In this document: piece by piece, positions 46,036-63,649 of the stretch | How the letters are laid out: each line of letters opens with the position of its first letter | How positions within the stretch are numbered: the stretch's first letter is position 1 | Program-made: the position numbers and the translations under genes | Source of the DNA: Musa acuminata AAA Group | Taxonomy: Eukaryota > Streptophyta > Magnoliopsida > Zingiberales > Musaceae | Length of the DNA stretch: 64,000 bases | Assembly: GCF_036884655.1 (NCBI RefSeq) | Contig: NC_088340.1 | Span: 7,089,501-7,153,500 of the forward strand | Direction of reading: 5' to 3' | The notes under the pieces: model-generated | Databases searched by the model: none | The model's input: only the letters and a program-made list of their open reading frames with translations | Told to the model about the DNA's origin: nothing

Positions 46036-49000
46036 ATGGAAGCATGCGAGAGGGATTTAGTGGAAGGGATGGAATCCATGGCGGTGGACGAGAGGAGCTC
46101 GCGGTCGGCTAAGATCATCGATCTGCTCCGAAGGTTCCTCGGCGTCCAACAGAGGAGGGCCGAAGCTTACGCCAAGCTTCGAAGGTATCCGTCGAACCAG
46201 TGATTTATTGATGCTGCTTCTTTCTATAATCTCTTGCTTTCAGTGGTTTATTGTGAGGATGTGTAATGTTCTTTGTGGAGTATTGATCTTTGACTTGGGT
46301 AAAAGGCATCTTTACGGAGTTAAGATCGAATTAGGTACGAAAATGCGTTTAGCGGCCAGTTGTCTGCATGATAGACTCCGTGCTTTGTTATGCCTGACGC
46401 GTAAATAAATAAGGGTTTGAGTATTGATACCCTCGAATCTGCACCCGAAAGATATTAATAGGATACTTGTCCTGAAATTTTTAGACGATGCTAATCATGT
46501 GGCCTTATAAATTGTATTATGTTATCACTCATAGAATGCTTTAATCACTCTGATATGTTGGCTTTCTGTTGACCATGATGGGAATGGTGTTGATACTGAT
46601 TGTGTTATTGCGGTGAGACTACTCCCATTAGAAGAGGGATTTCATTAGTCAAATTTGATATGGTACAAAATACACTGTATGTTGTCGCTTTGTTCATTTT
46701 GTACATCTCGACATCTAATTTTTTGCATGTTCCTCTTTTTAAGTGATGTCTTTTTTGATGTACTAATGGCATGTGCAACTTTAGAATATATGTTCCTTTG
46801 CATGTCTTAAGGTGGTGAACAAATCATGGAAGCATGAGTACACTTCTAGGAAATATCGCCAATATTTGTTTTCATATAAAGGTCTCAAGACAGTTCCAAT
46901 TCCCAAATGATAAAAAAGTTTTATACTAGTAGTTGAACAGTTTTGGCTTTCATCTGTCTGATACTATTGTGAAGTATAAAGTGTTTTCCTTCATCTCTCA
47001 AAGGATAAGCTACTGGTTTCAGAAACCTTAAGGTTTTTATTTCATTGTCAACAAATAGTTGCTGATTTCATAACCATGATTAGTTGTTTCTAAGCAACTT
47101 TGAGTTGCTTAAGAAACAATATTGCCTGACTTTAAAAACTTTTGATAAGTAACATAGCATAAAGCCTATTCTAACATTATCTACTTGCTTATATATCACA
47201 CTTTAGTTTGGTTGTCTCTGATGATGTGGTTGAGACTTGTTCGCTTCTGGATGCTTCAGATTGAAGTGTTTGTTTGACAATATTTTAATTATTAAGCTTG
47301 CCTGTGTGCGATAAGTACCTCTACCATCAACATCCATTTCTTCCTTGACAAGGTGATGTTATTGCAAAAGCACTGCATCAAGTTGCTTGATTTTATCCAC
47401 AACTGCTACATCGTAACTTGCAATGAAGATTTCTTCTGTTTTTAGTTGTAATTTTTTTTTGTGAAGGGAATGCTTAGAAATCTTCTATTGGGATAAAGTA
47501 AATTAGTTTATCCTAAAAGACTGGCATTAATTTCCTCCTAAATTGTCTTCACTTATAATGATAAGCTGCATATCAGGCACCTTCTAACAATCAAATTCAT
47601 TAATGCCATATAAATATGATTATAGATTCATATAATTAGTGCCAATAGAGAATGTAATTGGTCTTTCATGGGTAAAATGCATGAGTATCCATGGGTTAGT
47701 CAAGATATAATGTGGAAGGTGCCATGAAAGATGAAATTTTGTTGGTCTAGAGCAGAGTTAGCTTCAATGCATAGAGATTCCTCGAGTCTTTTCCCTTTTT
47801 ACCTATTCCAAATAAATTTGGCTTCTATGAAATTTGAGTATGCTTAGAGGTCTGAGGACTTGGAAAAGGCTCATTTTTATACCCATTGGGTTGAGCACTT
47901 GAGCTTCGCCTGTTGCTTTCCTATTCCCAACTGGCTATTGGTCATCTTCTTTCTGACCCTCCCTCAATGCCCTTTCCCTTTTTGCTTTTCAATGCCTTAC
48001 AAAGGTAGTTTTAACTACCTCTGACAAAGGCGATGACCTCTCTTTATAATATCTGTAAATGCTTAGATTTCAAATATCTACCACTTGCAACACCGTGCCA
48101 TTATTTAAGAAATCTTGGCTTCACATTAGAGTTTGTTATAGCCTTTTTTTTCTTGAATTTTGACTAGTGCCCATCATGGTTGAGATTTGTTGACTAGTTG
48201 TACCAACTATGGTGCCTAATTCATGGCACCTGTGTTTTGATCAAGAATAACGGTGGTTGCTATGGTGCTCACCGCAAGTGCTCTATCATCAATATGATTG
48301 CAACGAGACATGCCTGCAGTAGAATACACTGCGCCAAGCATAGTATATGCTGCTGTGTGGCAAACTATTCAAGCACTCAAGAAATTTGTAGCTTATGCTT
48401 TTCAAGCTCATCTGCAGAAGAGTCTGTAAATGAATTGGCCAAAACTGAGAAACTGAACTGAACTGACTCATTTAGTAAAAAACTTGGATTTATATATTGA
48501 ATGATTGGTTTGGTTTGAGTAGTTGGAAATTGGAACTCTTGACTCTATGCCGGTTTGATCTTCTAAAGATTATCCAAATCAAACCAAACCAAATTGTGCA
48601 GTTGTATATTATTGGGAAACAAATATAGAAACAAAATATTTTTGTTCCATCCACATGCTGTTCGCAATATTATTCATTCATATTCATTCCCAGCCTTGTT
48701 TAAACATATTCTAATTATTTTCTGCCATCACAGAGAAAGGCTTACAGTACTATCTTATGTGGTGAATACTCGGTCCTAGTTGCCTTGACCTAACTGAAAA
48801 TTGATCCCTGATCTTAGAGACTTATTCTATAATCCTGTTCATCTGATTTATTTCCTTCAGTGGCAAGAGTTCTGATTTTCTTATCACTAGACAAATAAAT
48901 TTTCTTTCAGGGGATTTACAGAATATATGAGCAATGGAGGAGAGTTGGCTTACCAGCAGCTCTGTAAGGAGATAACAGTAGAGTTCAATGATTGTTCAAA

Positions 49001-50843
49001 AGAAGTAGGTGGACCTTTGCTTACTGATCTTTATGCCTGTGCTCTATGAGCTGAATAAGCTGAATTTATTTTTCCTCCAGGTTCTTGAAATGGAATCTTT
49101 GCTTTTGATGCCAGATCTAGCCCGTGGTGATCTTGCTGATCTCTTAAAGGCTGTTCAGGCACAGGAAAAACAGAAGCTTCATTTGGTACCCAGACTTTGC
49201 CACATGTTCCTTTCTGAAAGCTTTTCTACTAGGAGCTTGATTTGTATTTTATTCTGTATGACATATTTGGTATATACCTGGTTAGATATTCATATGACAC
49301 TAGAAATAACCAAGTTTGTCAGAATGACTTTTTAAACACAACGAAAATTGTTGAGCTGAAAAAGTTAGAAGAGGGAATGTGATTTGGTGATTACCTGCGA
49401 CATAAGGATTCACAATACAAGAAAATTTGACTGATCTATTTTACCATTAACCCTGAGGAGGACATGAGCCATATAATTGAAGTCTTATCACTGTCTGTTT
49501 CCCTGATGTCAATTCTTTGAATATTGCAATTTTTTTAACAGAAAGAACTTAATGAAAAATAACTTGCTGTTTTTTGGAAAAAATCACCTTTCATTTTATT
49601 TATGTATATAAACTTGTGTGATTAAGAAACCCGCTGATGCTATCCCACAGTTGGAAAGGTTTTGGATAGAGAGGAGACAGCGCATGCTTAAAATTCATGA
49701 ACTACATTCGTCATTGAGTTAGAGATAAAAAAGCCACGGCACTGAGCTGTCTAAGTCAATTCTTAAGGTTGGTTGAGTGAATAAGATGGCTGTCTGGAAT
49801 TCAGCCTTTTTTTTTTTTTTTCATTTTAAGTGTATTATGGATAACATTTAGAGATTGGTGTAATGTATATGGATGTCTTGAAGGGCTACAACCATTAACA
49901 ATCATATATTCACCTGAAATAATATTACATGGTCTAGTGGCTTTTTTCATTTTTGAAAACTCAGCTGATCAAGGACAATAGCTATATTGACTATTGCCTC
50001 AAATATTGCATTATACAAATGTGGTTGTATCCTTTTGAATGGCTTCTGTCAGAGATAATCCCCTATCTAGGGAGCAGAGGACTTGGCAAGGCAAAATATT
50101 TTAACTTGCTTGAAACTTTATTTGGGTAGAGATCTTGATAAAACTTGTGAGGTCAATCGGATTCTTAAGTTTGTAATGCAGTTTCCTATTTGGTCATATA
50201 GATATTGCGCTTGAGTCAAAACTGTTCATGTCTTAAAGTTCTTTTTTGCCATTGCAGAAAGTCATGTTTTTAGTATATAATCTTGATTACCTTAGCTTGA
50301 ATGCACTCTTTCATTGTTTGGGAATTACATTTGATTAGAAATTCATTTTCATAAAATATACTTGCCATTTGACATAGTGAACTTTTGTCGTTACTTCAAG
50401 TAGAAGGTTACTGTAGGAAATTGAAGATTGAGTTTATAATCCAGGGCCTTAATTCTAATTATAAAAAGATGTGCAAAACTGTGTTAAGGACTTGATCTTT
50501 TCCGTGTCTCTGTTTACCTGTCATCACACCTTCTGCTAATTTTTGCTTTCCTGGTGCCTCTGGTTGCCAAAAGACTGCAAGGATACAGATACTAAAGAAG
50601 GCAGGGCGCCCATCAGAGCGGCTGGTCAGCCATGAGAATTGTCGATTCGAGAAGCCAACCGAACACGAATGTGTGCATGTTCATGAGATTACCGAAGCCG
50701 CTGGAACTGAAGATGCTGAAGCTGATGCCGAGTATGATGGTGCGCTCAAGGAAGCCATCTGTGGCGTGCAGGATGCAGTGACCAACATAAATGAGCACTT
50801 GGAGGAGGTCCGTTATGAGATCGAGGCACTCGAATCAGAATAA
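46036..50843 (+). CDS. DNA repair REX1-B family protein, 205 aa, 4 exons
   Basis: Small conserved protein of the REX1-B family, named after a Chlamydomonas locus needed for DNA excision repair. The biochemical activity is not known. Exons: 46036-46184, 48911-49004, 49081-49185, 50574-50843. They total 618 nt and the phases match. Recognisable blocks: IIDLLRRFLGVQQRRAEAYA in exon 1, GFTEYMSNGGELAYQQLCKE in exon 2, EVLEMESLLL across the exon 2-3 junction, and LKKAGRPSERLVSHENC in exon 4. An acidic C-terminus follows with helical EICGVQDAV-like text ending EIEALESE. Predicted mainly alpha-helical or coiled, with no membrane segment or signal peptide. Intron 1 is 2.7 kb and intron 3 is 1.4 kb, both without recognisable inserted genes. 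An internal Met15 is a possible alternative start. Confidence 0.88.
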
Positions 50844-51366
50844 CTACTAATCCCCACACAGCAGCACCATATCAATCTGGTTCTGGCTATATAAAACCTT
50901 GGTTACCTTGTTCATCTAGTGGTGCTTGCTTTTGGTACAGAAATCAGACCAGATATGAGCACAATGTTTATATGTCCTTTATACTATCCTCGCCAGCAAG
51001 TTCTGTAAATTTTTCATCAGTGTCTATGCTTGTTCTATTTGTGTTTCAGTGCCCTTAACAAATTGTTGCAAGAAATGATAGATTCACTGTAATAGAAAGT
51101 TGGAACTCTCCATTTGTTTGATGTTTTTTATGTCAAATATGTAGTGTATGATTCCAATATGTGCCAACCTCCAATATAATTTATAGGAAGCTGCTATGTT
51201 TTGCATCAAGGAATGTGTTAATGTAATGAATTATCATCATCATCATTATTATTATTATTATGTAATATATTTTTTAATAATTTTCAAACACTAATGTCCC
51301 ACTGGTTGTATATGTAAAAACAAACATGTAGAAGGGTGTTATGGTAATTGAAAGCACGCTCGCTAT
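50844..51366. other. 3' flank of REX1-B gene and promoter of the ARF gene
   Basis: No gene. A CAT/TAT microsatellite lies at about 51234-51261. The promoter of the downstream GTPase gene should lie in the final 150 bp. Confidence 0.45.
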
Positions 51367-55363
<3,997 letters not shown>

Positions 55364-58183
55364 ATTATGACTTATGAAAGATGAAGTAACAGGAACTCCC
55401 ATATCTACGAAGCAGTCGTGTTCCCTTCTCTCCTGGACGCTTTTGGTACTCTTTTGACCCATAAAACTTTTATCTCGACTTGTGCGAATGATTTCAGGTA
55501 TCTGTTGGCTACCTGTGCTTTCTATATATGCATATGTATGGTTTTCTAGTCCATTTCTTGGCAGAATTTTGTTATGGCTTATGAGTTTACTTGTTAGATT
55601 TCCATGTTCCTATCGCAGTTGCTTTGGTTCTCGGATCCGCATGCCTCATCTGCATGTACACAAATGAATTCATTTAACCCCAAACTCTATTGTTGCACGA
55701 TATTAACCCTAAACTCTAGGCATCTCCTTGGGAATTGATGGCAATATGAATTGTAGCATCTGCATAATATATTATATGGTGAAAAATTGAAGACAAAGCA
55801 ACCCCAATTTCTGAATAACATTCATGTATCCACCACAATTTATTTGCCTTCACCTCATTCTTTCTAAAGATCCAGATTTGTCATGTCCAAACAATTACTT
55901 AGCGTCTATGTATATATATCACTTTACTTGCTGTGTGTGTTTGAGTGAGGCATAGCCTGTGGAAGAGTGGATGCGGAGCTTTCTGATGAAACCAATACGG
56001 TAACAAATAGACGTAGGAAACAGAGAAAACTACTGGCTGGCCATGATAATTAAGGACAGGAGGTGAGCATGCAGAAACGTATGGTCTCCATCTCACGTCT
56101 TTTCTTGCTCTCAATGTGCCCCAACTTTTCTCTTCGGTGCCTCTCGAACTCGTCGGGAGAGAACCGTTTAACAGTAAAGACAGATTTTTTTTTTAATTTC
56201 ATTATATTCAATAATTCCTAATAAACCATGACAAAATTGTTTAAGAATTAAATTTTGTGGATTTACATATAATCTTTATTGACAAATAATCTTAATTGTA
56301 TACATCAGTAAAGGGGGATGATGATTGTAATGCTGTGACTGTTGTACTTCGTGAAATGGTGTCTTATATATCTCTGTTTTCTGTTTCGTTTAACATCAAT
56401 TTTACCTGAAACTTGTGTTTTCAGTGTAATGAAATTTAACATCAAGATAGCTTGAAGATTAACCTGTTTTCTATGTAAAGATTGTTTAACATTAAACTGT
56501 TTTTTAACATAATGCCTGTTTTGATATCAGTGTAACCCAAACCTAATTTGTTCAGCACCAGCATGACTTTACCCACTTTCCACATAAAATATGTTTAAAT
56601 ATCAACATATCTTTAAATTTTATTATATCTTCAACCTACTTTTTCAACATCAATATGACCCATAAAAACAGATCTATTTTAGCATAAAGTCTAAGCAGCA
56701 TACCAGCATAGCAAACATTTAACTTGGTTTTAACCTTAAAGCTATGAAGTCAACCTTGAACCTGGACAAAATTAGACTCACCTGTAAGTTCTAGTCATAG
56801 AAATAAATGTTTCACTTTATTTTCTTGAAGTAATCTATTTACTTGTGTAGTTACGAAGTATCTTTTTTCTTATGTGAGTAATGTTTTCCTTGCACAAAAA
56901 ATAAAAAAAGAGAAGATCATATTTTCCTTTTAACCATTAAATAAACATCCTTTTAGAGTGAGAACATAGAACAAAAGGCTCACTCATGGTCAATCATCTA
57001 CTAAGATGCATCAACGAGATGAGAAATATTACTTCTACATCAATACTTCTGTTGGCATTGATTCTATCAAATAACAATTTCTTGACCAATGGACACTTCT
57101 TTTGCATTAAGAGACCAACAAAGAGAGGAGATAGCTTGTGATTATCCACAACGAAGAGAATCTTAGATGAAAACAAGTTCAGCAACACAGTCAACGCTCA
57201 TCTGGGGGAATATTAAATCTTCTATCAGATCTGGCTTTGTTTTCAACGCTCATCAGACTTAGCTTTTTGGTTACCAGCATTATAAAGATATCTAGGTAGA
57301 TACAGTGCTGAGGAATCCAAGGGTTATCATCCATCTTCTTATACTATACTGTATACACTCTTACACGTGTTTTGCTCTCTTGAAAACCTCTAGTTTTTCT
57401 ATTCCAAGCACTAAGCAACATGAGGTTTTGGGGCATTGAGCCAAGAAATAACAATATGGAAGTATTCATGCATCACCAAAGCTTCCTTAATTGTTTATTG
57501 ATCTGCCAAGTGTTTCTATAGATTACACACTACTATGTTGTTCATCTCAAACTTATCTTTGCTAGGAAAGAGAGAACAATGTTCATAGCATGTGAAGATC
57601 TTTGTGGATCTAATATTTTAGCTTATAGCACAAAAGCCTACTCTAGAATTCTTGATCAAGTATGGACAATGAAAAAAGACAGAACAACACATTCCATAAC
57701 TGATGATTTATTCATGGTTTTCTTGCTTAAAATAAAGAAGAAAAAGGTTCAATCTATCATCCATCATCGTAACTAAAATCATTTTTCTGTATTAACATAG
57801 GATGAAATACAATGAATAAGTTGCAAGCCAGAACATATTGCAACAAAATTAAGTGGGCTGTCTCCAATACGTTGCAGAGGATCTCTAATTAGATTCTTCA
57901 CTACCATTTATGAAAAAAAAAAGAGAGAGGAAAAGGATGAAAAACAGAAGTGAAATATGAGAGGATAAAAAGAGAATTTTTTTATATCAAGAGATATTAA
58001 AAAATAGTTTGAAATATAAAAATTTGATGAGGTTTTAAAAACTAGAATACCCCACTAATTTTTCTTTATTTTATTTTTATAGATCTCTTATACTTGGAAT
58101 CCCTGGAACACTTAATTAATAAGTCATAATTTAATAAAAGTTAAGAACAAATTAAATATTGATATTGTGTTTAGAAATTATTG
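55364..58183. other. ARF 3' flank and gene-poor spacer
   Basis: The first several hundred bases include the ARF 3' UTR. Afterwards only short open frames occur without motifs. Between 56380 and 56700 the word TTTAACAT recurs many times, suggesting a decayed element of unknown type. Confidence 0.45.
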
Positions 58184-59166
58184 TGTTAAAAATTAAACAT
58201 TGAGATTGGTCGATATGTTGGAGATTAGATCATGCTATAGGTATGGGCATCATGTCGGAAGGATAAAATATTATGTCTGAAGATCAGATGTTGAAGAAAG
58301 TCAATATGCCAATAAAATGGATGATGTGCTGGAGGTTTGAATGAAGTATCATAAGATCTGATGATATGCTAGAAGAGTAGATAATATACTGAAAGCTTGA
58401 AAGATGTGATAGATGAGTGGTTGATTTGTCAAGGTCTATATTGAGGTTATTTTGAGCCAATTTGAACGGGTACCAAGCCAAAACAAAGATAACTTATCAA
58501 GAAATTAATTGGGCTTGAAAGTGGATCGAATTGAACATGTTATAAGGTCAAACTAGTGGCCTAAACTAGGCCTAGGCACTAATATCGCTACTCAGTGTTG
58601 ATTGTAGCACTGCCCATACTTTGAAATTTCAAGGATTTAAATTTTTGGCTCAATTTTTGAAGTCTTTTAGGGCCTATATAAATACCCCACTCAGGCTTGG
58701 TTGATGGAGTATTCATTCATAAGCTATTGAAATATTGTAAACTCTTAATTTGTGCATAATTTGAGTCTCCTCCTCTTCTTGAGTTTGGTTGAAATTCTAA
58801 TTTATATTAAGTGAGAGATCTCTTATAAAAAAAGGAGTATGAATGTTATCTCCTAATCTTAAAAAAAAGAGAAAGTTATAATAAGGGTAGTTGATCTTCG
58901 TTCATTGGAATGTAGATAGAAAATGAAAGCCGATGGTCTCGAGGGAAGAGAAATCGAGAGTGGAAGTAGATCGGAGAGATTGAATCGCTATAAATTTATT
59001 TGCTTTTCTTTATTTGTTCTTTACTTGTGATTTAGTTTTATTCTCTTTATTCGCTATTTTCATTTAGTCGAGTTTTTGAAATATGTTAATTTTTTGATCA
59101 AATTTTAAAATCGATTAAAAATACTATTACTCTAATTCACTCTCTGCTCTTAGTATGATATCCTAA
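58184..59166 (+). repeat. probable 5' LTR of a degraded Ty1/copia element
   Basis: Begins TGTTA and ends TAACA directly before a decayed primer-binding site, with promoter-like and leader text near the 3' part (58690-59000). The start coordinate is chosen from the TGTTA...TAACA symmetry, and no matching 3' LTR is visible in the window, so the left boundary is approximate. Confidence 0.45.
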
Positions 59167-59263
59167 CAATTAGTGTTAGAATAAGGTTCTCTTAGTTAAA
59201 TTAACACATAGGAGAGATTTAATAGCTTTTTTATATAATTAAAAGGGTCACTTCATCACTTAT

Positions 59264-60060
59264 CCTCCTATGTTCAATGGGATGGACTACACTTATTATA
59301 AAAATAGAATGAAAATTTTCTTTCTTTCTATATATTTTGATTTATAGAATATTTTTGAGTTTGATCTTAAAAAATCTTCTAAATCGACGGATGAATGAAA
59401 TAATTTTGAAAATAAAATATTTTCTTTAAATACTAAAGCTATGAATACTGTATTTTATTTTTTAGATAAAAATGAGTTCAGTCAAATATATAACACTCAA
59501 AGTCACTTACAAGACATAAGCAAAGCAAAAAAATCTAAAATTAATTTTTTTATTCATACTTATTAGTTATTTAAATTGAAGCCAAGTAAATTTATTGGTG
59601 ATATACACACTTATTTTACAAATATTGTTAATAGATTAAAATCTCTTAATAAAAATTATACTAATCTTGAATTAGTGAGTAAGATTTTAAGATTTTTTTT
59701 CTAAAAGCTAGGATTCTAGCAACAATTGAAAAAACTAAAGATTTGAATAACCTTTCTATTAAAGAACTCATATGATCTTTAATAACATATGAAATGACAT
59801 GCAATATATGATAAAAAAAAGGAAGAATATTGCTCTCAAATCCAAAGAAGATTATTCGAGTAAAAATCAAGTGATGATAATAAAGATATGACACTTGCTC
59901 TAAAAAGATTCAAAAATTATATGAGAAAAAAATAAGACAAATCTAATAAGAAGAGAAAGAAAAGAATAAAAGTGAACCCGAACCCAAGAAAGATGTAATA
60001 ATATGTTATAAATGCAAAAATTTAGGATACCTTAAAAATAAATTCCAGAATTGAATAAGA
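59264..60060 (+). pseudogene. Ty1/copia gag relic
   Basis: PPMFNGMDYTYYKNRMKIF at 59264-59320 is the classic opening of plant copia GAG. LNTKAMNTVFYFLDKNEFSQ (about 59424-59483) matches its conserved middle. A zinc knuckle remnant CYKCKNLGYLKNKF at 60004-60045 has lost the His and last Cys of CCHC. Numerous stops and frameshifts lie between these pieces, and no pol region follows. About 18 bp upstream of the putative LTR end a site resembling TGGTATCAGAGC, with several transitions, lies at about 59170-59185. Dead element. Confidence 0.75.
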
Positions 60061-61757
60061 AGCCATCAACCCAAAAGAAGAAAAAAATATTTAAGATAAT
60101 ATGGGATAAATCAAGTAAGTTAGAAATGAACGAGTAAATTAATAAAGAAAAATTAACAAATAATACGTTGATGATGGCTTTATCGCATGAAGAATTACTT
60201 AAAGACATTTCATGATCAATATGATGAGCTCTAAAAGATTGGTAAGATTGGAATTATGCATCATATATCGAATTATGCATCATATTTGAAAAGGATATAA
60301 TGCTTTCATATGAAAGCTTGATTACTAGACTTTCACATGCACACAACATAATCATCTCATTAAATGAAAAAAGAATCACATATTTTTGGTAGAGCCATAA
60401 GCGATGAAAAGTTTCCTCTACCTAAGTCTCATATCTATTACAAAGTAGTAGGTCACTCTAAAAATAAATATAAGATAAAATATATCAACAATTAAACATG
60501 TTAGTGGAAACCTTCAAAAAATCATAAAAATAATCTTTAATATTCATAAAATTTATATAAATATCAATAATTTAATATAAAATATATTGATTCATTATAA
60601 AACTTATGTATAAAAATAATGATAATTCTTATACAGTAGATAAAATCATGCATTAGTCACATGCAACATATAACATAATAGTCAAATAACAAAGGCGTAC
60701 ATTATACCTGATGGTGTACTCACGCAATAACGGATAGAGATGCATACTCTACGGGATATATTCCTCCCAAGAGTAGATAGAGAGAACCTATATGACACTC
60801 TCAACGAATGAAGTAGTATTCTTCACCCGCTCAAGTGAAAACACGTTTTTCTTATTAGTAAATGGAGAAATCATTTAACCATCATGTTTGATAGTCCACT
60901 AATCTCCAAAGGGAATCATCCTACTTGCCCTTGACAAGGATAATAAACAATCATGATCATTTATTTATATATATTCATTCACATATGCTTACAACAAATA
61001 GTATGATAAAATATTATGAGGGACCATACTTTAAATGATTTGCTAGATTATGTCCATTGGTAGTTCCACACTATGATGAGCCTATAGCTCTTTTTGTATG
61101 TTGCACTTTCATTATAGACCACTAGCATAGTCATATATACTATAAAGTAATAATCACATCAAAATCATAAATTTAATCTATAAAAAATAAAAAAATTAAT
61201 AATCATTTCCAAATGATACATTCAGATAAAACTTTTAAGTTCATCAAACATGAGATATCAATTTCTTAATAGTCCTCAATTAATCAGAACTCTAATTAGA
61301 ATAGCTCAATTGAATTAAATTAAACTTAATTTAATTATAACCTAATGGAACCAATCTCAAATATTTATAGAACTAGTCTAGAATCTCCTTAGACTAGTCA
61401 AATTTAGATTTGATTAATTTTAATTTGATTAAATAGGTTTGAATTAGTCAAATTGATTTAGAATCATCCTGAACCAAACAAACATATCTAATTGAATCAA
61501 TTAACGAGCTCAAACCAATAAAAAGAAAGGAAATTGAACCATGTGACGTAGTCCTAGCTCAAACTTAATTGACCCACCTGAGTCTTGAATGTGTCACGTG
61601 CACACATACTTGTCCTGAGTAATAGGTTGGATTGAGATACATTGGACTAGATAAAAGAGTGATAATATGTTTGACGTCAGTCGTATAGTTGGGCGAGCTT
61701 ATCTTTGTAAGCTAGGTTGAGCCTCATTATTGAGTTGGGCTAAACCCATTGAATTAA
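60061..61757. other. AT-rich spacer, probably old retroelement, no gene
   Basis: No supported frame. Composition and position suggest continuation of dead elements, but I recognise no domain. Confidence 0.4.
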
Positions 61758-62213
61758 GTCATGCTTAACACACAAGTTGGGTCGTGTTTAGCTACATGGA
61801 TTGAGTCATGCCTGACCACATGGGTTGGGTCATGATTGACCACATGGGCGAGTTTGTGCCTAACCATATGAGTTGAATCGTACTTGGTCATATGAGCTAA
61901 GTCGTACTTGGCCATATGGGTTAGGTTATACCTAACTACATGGGTTATGTCGTGGCCACATGGGCTATGTTGTACTTGACCATATGGGTTGGGTCATACC
62001 TAACCACATGGGTTGAATTATACTTGGTCACATGTATTGAGTCATACTTGATCACATGAGTTGAATTGTGCTTAGTCATATGGGCTAATTATATTTGACC
62101 ATATGAGTTGGGTCGTACCTACCCACATAGATTGGGTTATGCCTAATCACATGGATTGAACTATACGTAACTATACATGTTGGGATATACTTGACCATAT
62201 ATGCATGTGGCCA
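61758..62213. repeat. 24-bp minisatellite, about 19 degenerate copies
   Basis: The consensus is close to GTCGTACTTGACCA then CATGGGTTGG, repeated head to tail with nearly constant 24-bp spacing (for example units starting at 61781, 61805 and 61829). Units differ at several positions and a few are 23 bp or shorter. It is bounded on both sides by ordinary AT-rich DNA. Confidence 0.9.
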
Positions 62214-63649
62214 CATAACTAACCACACACTCTTTTTCAAATATAGATATATCTAATTAAATAAGTCAGAACTATTAATGATAATAAAAAAATAAAACTT
62301 TTAACAATTAAATCAATCTTAAATTTTATTTAGGTTCAAGAGACCATTATAAATTAAATAATCATCATAACATCATAAATTAATTATTATTATTTATTAA
62401 TTATAAAATTAAAACATCATAACATCATAAATTAAATAATCATCATAACATCATAAATCAATTATTAATCATCATGACATAAACCAAAGATGATTAAAAA
62501 AGAATATAGAATCCTACCTCGAAAATTATTTCCTTAATCCTCTCCATTCTAAACTTAGTGAGGAATAAGAGAGGAGGAGCCCATTTATATAGAAGAAGAT
62601 GAACCCGAAAGGTAATTAATGATTTTTTTTTTAATTTTATTTTCACAAATGAAGATAGAATTATAATATTTATTTCTTATAGTTCACATACAAAAACAAA
62701 ATTTCAGACTTTCTAAAAATCATATCATTCATTTGAAAATAAATAAATTAATAATATACTTAATTGATAAAATATTTAACATATCTATATGATTCAAAAA
62801 TTAATTTTAATTATTTCCTTAACCATACTAGGAAGTTAATAATTTAAATAAAGTAATATATTATTTATGATAATTAATTTATGTTAAGGGAGAATAGTTA
62901 TCGATGATTACATGCACTATAATAAATGAAATATCAATTAAATTATCTAGGAGAATTGACCTATACATAAGATAGTTATTCTCCTTCTACTAGTCTCTTT
63001 GAGGTGAGACCTCTAGTTGATCTAATATTTTTTTCATCTTCTAATTTTATAGCAGCTCGATTGGATCGTTTTGAACTCTATCAGAATCAAATTTTAATCG
63101 AGATACAATATATCCATCAGCAACTTATCACTTTTAATATATTTTTTTATATTTTATTTAGGTATTCTAGATTATCACTATCCGAATATATTGTATATTC
63201 TTTCCTTTTGTTGATGAAAAAGAGAGAGAAGTGGTAAGTATGCTTGTCCTTGCCTTTTGATGTTGAATAGAAAATAATTATGCTATGGTGTTTTTTAACT
63301 TACTTGATATCTTATGATACTTTTTAATCAAAATTATGCATCTAATTTTTACAATGATTACTATTAAAAATTATTATATTTTATAAACAAATTATTTTAG
63401 CTTAATTCAAGGCTAGCATTAAAAAGTTATTATTTTGAATTTAAGTTCATCGTATTTTTAAGATGACATAAAGACAAAGGAATCTGGTTAAGACTCCATC
63501 ATCAATTAGTTATCATCATAAAACAAGAGGGAGATTATTGAATTATAAATTTTGATGAAATTTATTGGTACTATATTATACCACATATTATCTTTATAAT
63601 TTTTTCCTATCAAAATAGAAATTAGGTATCGATTAGTAACTTGTATCTC
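62214..63649. other. AT-rich spacer with short duplications and a TATA-like motif
   Basis: ACATCATAA/CATCATAACATCATAAATTA is repeated three times between about 62360 and 62460. On the minus strand TATATAAATGGGC (about 62590-62578) followed by CTCCTCCTCTC resembles an LTR promoter. Otherwise no gene. Confidence 0.4.
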
